Assembly (NCBI GenBank): GCA_036250195.1
Contig: JAVHZZ010000006.1
Span: 72,592,869-72,656,868 of the forward strand
From: Mixophyes australis
Taxonomy: Eukaryota; Chordata; Amphibia; Anura; Limnodynastidae
Reading direction: 5' to 3'
Length of the DNA: 64,000 nucleotides
This document shows, in pieces, positions 32,741 through 42,191 of the stretch. Made by a program: the position numbers and the translations under genes. Under the pieces are notes generated by a model. It was not told where the DNA came from, searched no databases, and was given only the letters and a program-made list of their open reading frames with translations. The first letter of the stretch is position 1. Each line of letters opens with the position of its first letter.

Positions 32741-34022
32741 GGAGAGTGCTGAAGGTGGCAAAGAGGCGGCGGGGGTTAGAGGACTGGGAAGAGATGAGGG
32801 ATTTAAAGAAAGATTGTTTAGCGAGTGAGAGGGCAGAGCTGTAGGATGAAAGGATGAATTTAAAGTGGAGGAAGTCAGCCAGGGAGCGGGATTTTCTCCA
32901 GTGACGTTCGGCGGAACGGGAGCATTTTTGGAGGAAGCGGGTAAATTTGGAGTGCCAGGGTTGGGGTTTGGAGCAGCGGGGGTGGACGGAGTGGGCAGGG
33001 GCGACTGCGTCCAGAGCGGAGGTGAGGGTGTGATTGTAGAGGGAGACCGCCTGGTTGGGGCAGGCCTGGGAGGAAAGGGGAGAAAGGAGGGTATCGAGAG
33101 AGGAGGACAGAGAGGCAGGGTCAAGAGCATCGAGGTTGCGTATGGACAGAGTAGGTTTGGGCAGGGATGGGGGAGCAGGAGAAGAGGAGAGAGAGAAGGA
33201 GAGGAGATGGTGGTCGGATAGAGGAAAGGGAGAGATGGAGAAGTCAGAGAGATTACATAGGTAGGAGAAGACAAGATCAAGGGAGTGACCAAGGCAGTGG
33301 GTAGAGGAGGAGGTCCATTGGGTGAGACCAAGGGAGGAAGAGAGGGTGAGCAGTTTGCTGGAAGCAGGGTAGGTGGGGTTGTCGATGGGGATATTAAAGT
33401 CACCGAGAATGATCGAGGGGAGATCAGAGGAGAGGTAGTGAGGAAGCCAGCTAGCAAAGTTGTCAAGGAAGAGGGAGGTGGGGCCAGGGGGGCGGTAGAT
33501 GACAGTGACGCGGAGATGGATGGGGTAGAAGAGGCGGATGGAGTGAGCTTCAAAAGAGGAGAAGGAGAGGGAGGGTTCAGGGGGAATGACACGAAAAGTA
33601 CAGGTGGAGGAGAGGAGGAGGCCAACTCCACCGCCAGGGCGGGCACCAGGCCTGGCGGAGTGGGTGAAGGAGAGGCCACCATAGGAGAGGGCAGCGGGGG
33701 AAGTAGTATCAGAATCGGAGAGCCAGGTTTCAGTAACGGCAAGAAGGTTAAAGGAGTTGGATAGAAAGAGGTCGTGGATAGCAGTCAGCTTGTTGCGGAC
33801 GGATCTGGCATTCCAGAGGGCACAGAAGAAAGGGGGAGAGGAGAGGGGGGAAATGGGGATGAGGTTAGCAAGATGAGCAGCGCGCGGGGGATGGCGGGGA
33901 GGAACGGGAGAGGTAGGGCGGGGGGAGAGTATGGGTATGGAGTGAGAGCGGGGAGGCATAGTAGGGAGAGAGAGTAACAGAACAGTGAGATAGTGAGGAC
34001 AGTGAAAAACAGGTAAGAACAA
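32700..34022 (-). pseudogene. L2 LINE apurinic-type endonuclease region
   Basis: N-terminal part of the L2 ORF2. The minus-strand frame starting near 34022 shows [20 protein letters not shown], the catalytic-type [41 protein letters not shown], and SDHHLLSF near the end of the domain. It then continues to ATFSTLLAP, where the frame shifts into the RT. These are the standard exonuclease-endonuclease-phosphatase motifs of APE-type LINEs. Apart from the single frameshift and any missense changes it appears complete. Confidence 0.9.
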
Positions 34023-34429
34023 AGGCAGGAAGACAATGAAAAGGTGGAAGATAATAACGAATTAGGGCGTGGAGGGCATGGAACAACAGTACAGTGAGAT
34101 AATAAGGACAATGAAGACAGGTAAGAATGATAGCAGAACAGTAAGATAATAAGGACAGCGGATAACAGGTAAGAATAAGCAGGGAGACAATAGCAAGATG
34201 GAGGACAATAACCAATTAGGGCGTGGAAGGCAAAGAATAATAGAAGGAAAGGTAATGAGGACAATGGAAATAGGCAAGAATAATAACAGGTAAAACTAGT
34301 TGCTGGTAAATATAAAATCAGGAAAAACAAGATAAAGGCATATAAATAGTAGAATAATAACAGGTAAAAAGTAGAAACTTGTAAATGTACAATGAGGAAA
34401 AACAAAATAATGGCATATAAAATAATGTT

Positions 34430-36580
34430 TTATATGCAGTTGATGCAGTTAAGCCAGGGATTCAGCAGGAGAAGGGTTAACTGACAAGCCGGGTCGGTAC
34501 ACAGTAGATCAGTTGCTGCAGATAAGCCAGGGATTCAGCAGGAGAAGGGTTAATTGACAAGCCGGGTCGGTACACAGTAGATCAGTTGGTGCAGATAAGC
34601 CAGGGATTCAGCAGGAGAAGGGTTAATTGACAAGCCGGGTCGGTACACAGTAGATCAGTTGATGCAGATAAGCCAGGGATTCAGCAGGAGAAGGGTTAAT
34701 TGACAAGCCGGGTCGGTACACAGTAGATCAGTTGGTGCAGATAAGCCAGGGATTCAGCAGGAGAAGGGTTAATTGACAAGCCGGGTCGGTACACAGTAGA
34801 TCAGTTGATGCAGATAAGCCAGGGATTCAGCAGGAGAAGGGTTAATTGACAAGCCGGGTCGGTACACAGTAGATCAGTTGGTGCAGATAAGCCAGGTATT
34901 CAGCAGGAGAAGGGTTAATTGACAAGCCGGGTCGGTACACAGTAGATCAGTTGGTGCAGATAAGCCAGGGATTCAGCAGGAGAAGGGTTAATTGACAAGC
35001 CGGGTCGGTACACAGTAGATCAGTTGATGCAGATAAGCCAGGGATTCAGCAGGAGAAGGGTTAATTGACAAGCCGGGTCGGTACACAGTAGATCAGTTGG
35101 TGCAGATAAGCCAGGGATTCAGCAGAAGAAGGGTTAATTGACAAGCCGGGTCGGTACACAGTAGATCAGTTGATGCAGATAAGCCAGGGACTCAGCAGGA
35201 GAAGGGTTAATTGACAAGCCGGGTCGGTACACAGTAGATCAGTTGATGTAGATAAGCCAGGGATTCAGCAGGAGAAGGGTTAACTGACAAGCCGGGTCGG
35301 TACACAATAGATCAGTTGGTGCAGATAAGCCAGGGATTCAGCAGGAGAAGGGTTAATTGACAAGCCGGGTCGGTACACAGTAGATCAGTTGATACAGGTA
35401 AGCCAGGGACTCAGCAGGAGAAGGGTTAATTGACAAGCCGGGTCGGTACACAGTAGATCAGTTTATGTAGATAAGCCAGGGATTCAGCAGGAGAAGGGTT
35501 AACTGAAAAGCCGGGTCGGTACACAGTAGATCAGTTGATGCAGATAAGCCAGGGATTCAGCAGGAGAAGGGTTAACTGACAAGCCGGGTCGGTATACAGT
35601 AGATCAGTTGGTGCAGATAAGCCAGGGATTCAGCAGGAGAAGGGTTGATTGACAAGTCGGGTCGGTACACAGTAGATCAGTTGATACAGATAAGCCAGGG
35701 ACTCAGCAGGAGAAGGGTTAATTGATAAGCCGGGTCGGTACACAGTAGATCAGTTGATGTAGATAAGCCAGGGATTCAGCAGGAGAAGGGTTAACTGACA
35801 AGCCGGGTCGGTACACAATAGATCAGTTGGTGCAGATAAGCCAGGGATTCAGCAGAAGAAGGGTTAATTGAGAAGCCGGGTCGGTACACAGTAGATTAGT
35901 TGATACAGATAAGCCAGGGACTCAGCAGGAGAAGGGTTAATTGACAAGCCGGGTCGGTACACAGTAGATCAGTTGATGTAGATAAGCCAGGGATTCAGCA
36001 GGAGAAGGGTTAATTGACAAGCCGGGTCGGTACACAGTAGATCAGTTGATGCAGATAAGCCAGGGATTCAGCAGGAGAAGGGTTAATTGACAAGCCGGGT
36101 CGGTACACAGTAGATCAGTTGGTGCAGATAAGCCAGGGATTCAGCAGGAGAAGGGTTAACTGAAAAGCCGGGTCGGTACACAGTAGATCAGTTGATGCAG
36201 ATAAGCCAGGGATTCAGCAGAAGAAGGGTTAACTGAAAAGCCGGGTCGGTACACAGTAGATCAGTTGATGCAGATAAGCCAGGGATTCAGCAGGAGAAGG
36301 GTTAACTGACAAGCCGGGTCGGTACACAGTAGATCAGTTGATGCAGATAAGCCAGGGATTCGGCAGGAGAAGGGTTAATTGACAAGCCGGGTCGGTACAC
36401 AGTAGATCAGTTGATGCAGATAAACCAGGGATTCAGCAGGAGAAGGGCCAACTGACAAGCCGGGTCGGTACACAGTAGATCAGTTGATGCAGATAAACCA
36501 GGGATTCAGCAGGAGAAGGGCCAACTGACAAGCCGGGTCGGTACACAGTAGGTCAGTTGATGCAGATAAGCCAGGGATAG
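34430..36580. repeat. 73-bp tandem array (~29 copies) adjoining the L2 5' side
   Basis: The unit contains GATAAGCCAGGGATTCAGCA, then GGAGAAGGGTTAATTGACAA, then GCCGGGTCGGTACACAGTAG and ATCAGTTGATGCA. Variants (AACTGAC/AATTGAC, TTGATGC/TTGGTGC/TTGATAC) alternate in higher-order patterns. It starts directly where the L2 5' region ends. It may be 5'-UTR monomers of the LINE or an independent satellite next to it. It has no spacers and no coding. Confidence 0.9.
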
Positions 36581-36945
36581 ATGGTATGGCCTTGTCTTTG
36601 GAGTGATGATGACACTCCTTTGTACCCCCACAATAATTTCCCACTGTCTTCACAAGTTTTTAGATGTTTTATAATTGTGGACAGATAATTGTGTGGGAGG
36701 AAAGACACAGAGCTGATCTAACGTGCAGCCTTCTCCAACTGCCGCCCGCAATTTTCACAATTATGTGCACATGCCCCTTTTTCACAATTATGTGCCCCCT
36801 CTTCACCTCTCTGTGTCACACATGTCCCCTTCTGTCCAGTCTGTGCCCCACATGCCTCCTCTCTATTCTGTGCCCCACGTGGCCTCTCCAGTCTATGCCA
36901 CACATGCACCATCCACACCAGTCTGTGACCCTTTTCACATTTTTT
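36581..36945. repeat. Short GTGCCCCACATGCC-type minisatellite and flank
   Basis: Diverged ~25-30-bp units with TGTGCCCCACATGCC run at about 36755-36925. A related series lies at about 38165-38360. Sequence from 36581 to 36750 is unassigned. Confidence 0.5.
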
Positions 36946-38120
36946 GGCTGGTATGTTTTTTATTTCATATCAGCTGTTCCTTGGTAATTGAGGTTGATTG
37001 ACAAGAGCTGGATGGATTTGCTCTATATAAAGGAGGTCATAACAGACTAATGAACCTCATTTTATCTTTGATAAAGTTTGGGTTCAACAGATGAAACGCG
37101 TCAGTTATTTTACACTGGGATTGCTGTTTCAGTTATCTGATATTGGACTCATTTTATATTTATACTGGTACCAGTTGTTTTTTTCCTCCAGGATTTATGT
37201 GCCCTAATTGATCTAATTGGAACTTACTACCAATGTTGAAATCAATCTCTACAGTTATTTGCATGTGAAGACCTACTCACCTTTGCTATTACTAACATCA
37301 CTGACGTCGAGGAAACAAACTGCTGTGCTTCTGGGTAATGTTCTCCGACGGATGTGTACAGAGCACCCAGACGGACCAGACGGAGTCATAAACTGGGAGC
37401 TGCAGCATTGGAACCACTGAGACAATTAATAGAGTTATATAATTTATTTCCTATGCAAGTCCTTTGCCAGTGACATTCCATCAGGATCTGGACGTGGAAT
37501 ACCATTAATATACCAGCATTACTTTAGTTGCTATATATCTTTCAACTTATGGGTCAATTTGCAGGATATCTTGGAGGGATTTTATTGTGATTATATCTTT
37601 ATATGAATTACTATATATTTACTAAAGGTACATGGACATACTCCTCAATATAGTTTATAGACATCATTTGTGATTCCACTTATACATCTTTTATTTTATT
37701 ATATTTTTAAATACTTGTAAGTTAATTGGCTGCTATCAAATTGACCCTAGTCTCTCTGTCTGTGTGTGTGTTTGTTAGCGAATTTAGACTGTGAGCTTCA
37801 ATGGGGCAGGGACTGATGTGAGTGAGTTCTCTGTACAGCGCTGCGGAATTAGTAGCGCTATATAAATAGATGCTGCTGATGAAATGTTTGGTTTCAATTA
37901 CCAATTAACCAATTTATGAGGCTTATGTATTATATTCATTGAGACATTAAAAATATTTTTTATATACTATTATCTCTTGTTTTATGTATTCTGCCATGGT
38001 TTCCTTTGACTTTTCTAGTCAAGGCCACACCTATATATCACTATTCAGCGCTGCTTTTTCTTTTTGGTTTGTGGTTGTTTTTGATTAGGGGCTAAGAATT
38101 AGCCCTGCTTTGCAGCTGAG
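36946..38120 (+). mobile_element. Penelope-like element debris with hammerhead-like motif
   Basis: It contains TTTGATAAAG...GATGAAACGCGTCAG at about 37066-37106, reminiscent of the hammerhead-ribozyme core (CUGAUGA...GAAAC..GUC) known from Penelope-like elements. It also has AGCGCTGCTTTTTCTTTTTG near 38047, similar to the ends of the 47326-48475 insertion. An L2-type tail copy interrupts it at 37712-37883. No RT or GIY-YIG domain was found, so the class is inferred from motifs. Confidence 0.4.
37712..37883 (+). mobile_element. L2-type LINE 3' tail (plus)
   Basis: Reverse-complement match to the family at 29677-30021: GGCAGGGACTGATGTGAGTG, then CTGTACAGCGCTGCGGAATT and AGTAGCGCTATATAAATAGATG. 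5'-truncated and non-coding. Confidence 0.65.
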
Positions 38121-38543
38121 ATTTGTGTTTATTTGGTGTGGTGCAGCGGGACTCCTTTTTCTTTCTTTTTTGTGCTCCACATGCACCCTCCTCACCAGTC
38201 TGTTACCCACATGCCCCTCTTCAATACTTTGCGCCCAACATGCCTCCTCCTCACTTTTCCATCCCCCTATGTGCCTCCTTTTTAACTGTTTGGGCCCCAC
38301 ATGACCCCTTCCTTAGAGGTGTGTGCCCCTTATGTCGTCTTCTAACCTACTTGTCCGCTTCTTTGTCAGCTGTTTAACCTGCATTCATAAGATCTTTGAA
38401 TCATGTGACTGGAGTTGTGCCATCAGAATGTCCTTAGTGCAAAGGGTAACTATCTGCTACTGTAATGATAAACAGAGGAGCGCAGGTACATGACAGAATG
38501 CAGTCCCTTTGCTTGTAATAAGTGACGGAACAGCATTCAGTCC
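38121..38543. repeat. Second GTGCCCCACATG-type minisatellite and unassigned flank
   Basis: Units like TGTGCTCCACATGCACCCTC are spread over about 38165-38360. The rest to 38543 is unassigned. Open frames across it are not genes. Confidence 0.5.
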
Positions 38544-38779
38544 CTTTGAAGTAGAGATGGGCAAGCTTGGTTTCCTTGAAACCGAACCCACCCGAACTTC
38601 GGGGATCTCTCGCGCCTATTCGGATTTCAAAACGAGGCAAAACGTCATTGTGACGTCGTAGGATTTCAGATCTCAGATTTTGCGAGTTTTAGAATCAATA
38701 AATACCCGCCGCCATTTTGAGAGAGGGACAGAGAAGGGTTTGGTCACAGTATAGAGCAAGAATAGAGCAGTATAGAGCA

Positions 38780-39500
38780 GGCATTTTTCTGAATTTGCAC
38801 TACAAAGTGTTTGGGGTCTCATATACCCCCTTATAAAAAAAGCTGTATTTTGTGATGGCTGAACTCCTAATATAGCACTGTATTTTTCTGAATTTGCACT
38901 ACAAAGTATTTGGGGTCTCATATACCCCCTTCTAAAAAAAAGCTGTATTTGCTGAGTGCTGAAATCCGGATATAGCACTGTATATTTCTGAATTTGCACT
39001 ACAAAGTGTTTGGGGTCTCATATCCCCCCTTATGGAAAAACTGTATTTGCTGAGTGCTGAAATCCGAATATAGCACTGTATATTTCTGAATTTGCACTGC
39101 AAAGTGTTTGGGGTCTCATATCCCCCCTTCTAAAAAAAAACCTGTATTTGCTGAGTGCTGAAATCCGAATATAGCACTGTATATTTCTGAATTTTCACTA
39201 CAAAGTGTTTGGGGTCTCATATACCACCTTCTAAAAAAAAGCTGTATTTGCTGAGTGCTGAAATCCCGAATATAGCACTGTATATTTCTGAATTTGCACT
39301 ACAAAGTGTTTGGGGTCTCATATCCCCCCTTATGAAAAAACTGTATTTGCTGAGTGCTGAAATCCGGATATAGCACTGTATTTTTCTGAATTTGCACTAC
39401 AAAGTGTTTGGGGTCTCATATACCCCCTTATAAAAAAGCTGTATTTGCTGAGTGCTGAAATCCAAATATAGCACTGTATAGTTCTGAATTTGCACTACAA
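38780..39500. repeat. ~99-bp tandem array (7 copies) in hAT element 2
   Basis: Each unit contains TTTGCACTACAAAGTGTTTG, GGGTCTCATATACCCCCTT, an A run, then GCTGTATTTGCTGAGTGCTG and AAATCCGAATATAGCACTGT. Indels in the A run make the period 98-100. The GCACTACAAAGTGTTTGGGG part aligns with the reverse complement of the 100-bp unit of hAT element 1, which points to a common origin. Confidence 0.9.
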
Positions 39501-39660
39501 AGAATTCAAAGCAGTACACTTAAGAGCAGGAGCAGCAAGCAGCTGCTGCCACCAGTCCTGATGATAGTTTTCCCTGTATGTCCCCTGGTAAAGCCTATGT
39601 AAAAGTACATAGTCTTTTAAATGTCAGGGAAAAAAATCACACAAAAAAACACCTTTTACC

Positions 39661-40863
39661 GTGTTGAAGAAAAAAAGAGCTGTAATACAAGAAAAGTTAA
39701 CTGTCGAAAAAAAAAAAATTGCCAACATGCCATTCTACACACGTAGTGGCAAAGAAAGAATTAGGCATTTGCCTTTCTCTATGAGTGCGATATCAAAAAA
39801 TGTTACTGAGACTTCTTCTTGTAAGGTCACTTGTGACCAAGCAAGACCAAGTAATTCGGAGTGCAAAGTGGTGCACAACTACTGTTACGTGTGAAAGCCG
39901 AGCTACAAGAAAACAGTAAGGCATTAGAGGAAAATGTATTCTCAGAATCAGAAATGACACCAATCCCTGAGGAGAGTCCATCCACGAGTAGTATGTGTAA
40001 TTGTGACCATTCTGATAGTATACCCATAAAGAAAGGAGGGGGAATGTATTTCAGTCTTGCACAGTGGAGAATCCTTTCTGTGCTATGCAAGGTGCTGAAA
40101 CCATTTGAAGATGTGACATGTGACAAGACTCTGCTAGCTTGAGCCAAGTCATTCCCTTAATTCGACTTTTGTAAAAGCAGCTTGACAAACTGAAGGAGGA
40201 GATGAAAGAAAGCAATTCCGCAAAGTATGTTGGCTTTGTAGATCAAGTACTTAATTCGCTTCGCAATGATCCAAGAGTTATTAAAATCTTGAAGTCGGAT
40301 CACTATGTTTTGGCAACTGTGTTTGATCCGAGGTTTAAGACCTACATCGATTCTATGCTTTCAAATGACTGAGATCTGAACAGTTGCAAGGAGCTATTGG
40401 TCAGCAAGTTGACCGCTGAACTGGGCCAGGCAACTGCTGCTCGTAAGAAGTTGCACTTTCCAAAGAGAAGCAGGGATGACGCAGGTGGCAGACCAGAACA
40501 GATTGACATCTGGGCTGGTTTGAAAGATTTTACCAAAAAAGTGTGACCTCGGTCATATCTCCATCCTATCCTACTATTAACATGCAAAGGATGGTGGACG
40601 ATTATTTTCAAGAGTTAATTGAAATGGAAATGTCAGACAGTCCCTTTCCATACTGGGAGGAAAAACAAGCCATTTGGAAACCCATGTACAAACTTTCTTT
40701 GCAATACCTAAGCTGCCCACCCTCCAGTGTGTACTCAGAAAGAGTATTCAGCACAGCCGGGAACCTTGTCAGTGATCGACGTAGGAGATTACTTCCTAAA
40801 AATGTGGAAAAGATGATATTCATCAAAAGGAAGGCTTTACCGGCAAATATATCCAAGTACTGA
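39661..40863 (+). pseudogene. hAT transposase remnant
   Basis: Cut-and-paste transposase, now broken. The N-terminal block (39661-39780) has MPFYTRSGKERIR, shared with the ORF of element 1. The middle part (about 40195-40545) reads FVDQVLNSLRNDPRVIK, HYVLATVFDPRFKTYIDSML and WAGLKDFTKKV with an internal stop. The C-terminal dimerisation domain (40543-40860) has LSLQYLSCPPSSVYSERVFS followed by TAGNLVSDRRRRLLPKNVEK, the classic hAT signature. The catalytic core between about 40030 and 40195 is largely deleted or frameshifted. Confidence 0.85.
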
Positions 40864-41329
40864 CACTTCTCTAATGGCGGATTCCAGCGGAGGTGAATTA
40901 ATAGTCTGTGAAGATGATGTACACACTGATCACGGTGAGGATGATGCTAAAGATAATGACAACATCATCTTGACAGTGTAGAATTCACTTCACAGCACTC
41001 TTGGCCTTTAGGCCATTGATAGCTGTTTTAGTGGGGGCCCAAAGAAACCAAGCACTTCAGCCACAAAAGTGGCAGCCCTTGTCGCTGAAGTGCTTGGTTT
41101 GTTAAAGTGTGTATGTCCTTTGTAAGATCCAACATATTGGTGGGTGGGAGGGCCCAAGGACAATTCCATCTTGCACAATTAATCGTTCCTGGCACTTATG
41201 TGTGTTTCTGCCATTACTCTAACAAGCCTATTGTTAGCTTGTTTAGGGAGGGCCATGTTGGACTTCCACTTCAGCCACAAAAGTGCCACTCCTTGTGGAT
41301 GAACTGGTTGCCTTGATGAATTGTACATG

Positions 41330-41970
41330 CTACCTCTCCTAATTGTGGGTGACATTGTTATCTTGTTTATTGTGGGCCGAAAGAAAATAAGCACTTCAGC
41401 CACAAACGTGGCACTCCTTGTGGATGAACTGATTGGCTTGATGAATTGTACATGCTACCTCTCCTAATTGTGGGTGACATTGTTATCTTGTTTATTGTGG
41501 GCCGAAAGAAAATAAGCACTTCAGCCACAAACGTGGCACTCCTTGTGGATGAACTGCTTGGCTTGATGAATTGTACATGCTACCTCTACTAATTGTGGGT
41601 GACATTGTTATCTTGTTTATTGAGGGCCGAAAGAAAATAGGCACTTCAGCCACAAACGTGGCACTCCTTGTGGATGAACTGCTTGGCTTGATGAATTGTA
41701 CATGCTACCTCTCCTAATTATGGGTGACATTGTTATCTTGTTTATTGTTGTCCGAAAGAAAATAAGCACTTCAGCAACAAACGTGGCACTCCTTGTGGAT
41801 GAACTGCTTGGCTTGATGAGTTGTACATGCTACCTCTCCTAATTGTGGGTGACATTGTTATCTTGTTTATTGAGGGCCAAAAGAAAATAAGCACTTCAGC
41901 CACAAAAGTGGCACTCCTTGTGGATGAACTGCTTGGCTTGATGAATTGTACATGCTACCTCTCCTAAAAT
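41330..41970. repeat. ~124-bp tandem array (5 copies) at the 3' side of hAT element 2
   Basis: Each unit has GTGGGTGACATTGTTATCTT, GAAAGAAAATAAGCACTTCA, GTGGCACTCCTTGTGGATGA and GATGAATTGTACATGCTACC. More diverged partial units begin at about 41040. A corresponding but different ~100-bp series occurs near the 3' end of element 1 (about 21470-21800). Confidence 0.85.
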
Positions 41971-42191
41971 TGAATGAAAAAAAAATGGAAATTAGTGTTA
42001 GTGAGGTTAATAATAATGTAGGTATAAAATAATAACGAAATTATGTGATTTTACCCCAAAAAATGAAATTTAATAAAAAATAGCTAAACAAAACCAAAAC
42101 ACGCAAGGGCGGTTTTGGAAAAACCAAAACCCAAAGCTAATCCAGATCCAAAACCAAAACACGGGGGTCAGTGAGTATCACTACTTTGAAG

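Larger units (their letters stand above)
30573..34430 (-). mobile_element. Nearly intact L2-clade LINE
   Basis: A minus-strand non-LTR retrotransposon. Its 3' end at about 30573-30625 is an ATT/AAT-repeat tail preceded by TATTTATAAGGCGCTACAAG, the usual L2/CR1-type terminus. The 3' UTR runs to about 31009, and the endonuclease/RT coding region spans 31010-34022. The presumed 5' UTR (34023-34430) contains two short tandem series: ~143-bp units at about 33985-34275 and ~72-bp units at about 34277-34420. Only one frameshift is obvious in 3 kb of coding, so it is young. The adjoining 73-bp array may extend the 5' UTR. Confidence 0.85.
38552..42183 (+). mobile_element. hAT element 2 with broken transposase and two arrays
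   Basis: The TSD CTTTGAAG is perfect at 38544-38551 and 42184-42191. The left end TAGAGATGGGCAAGCTTGG and the right end GGGGGTCAGTGAGTATCACTA match hAT element 1 in reverse orientation. It keeps transposase pieces (39661-40863). It holds an ~99-bp array (about 38780-39500) at its 5' side and a 124-bp array (about 41330-41970) at its 3' side. It is the most complete member of the family in this window, but it is inactive by stops and frameshifts. Confidence 0.9.

Noticed and set aside
31014..33977. Several plus-strand open frames (70-174 codons) rich in Gly, Glu and Arg
   Set aside because: They are antisense shadows of the pyrimidine-rich L2 endonuclease/RT coding strand, with no domains of their own.
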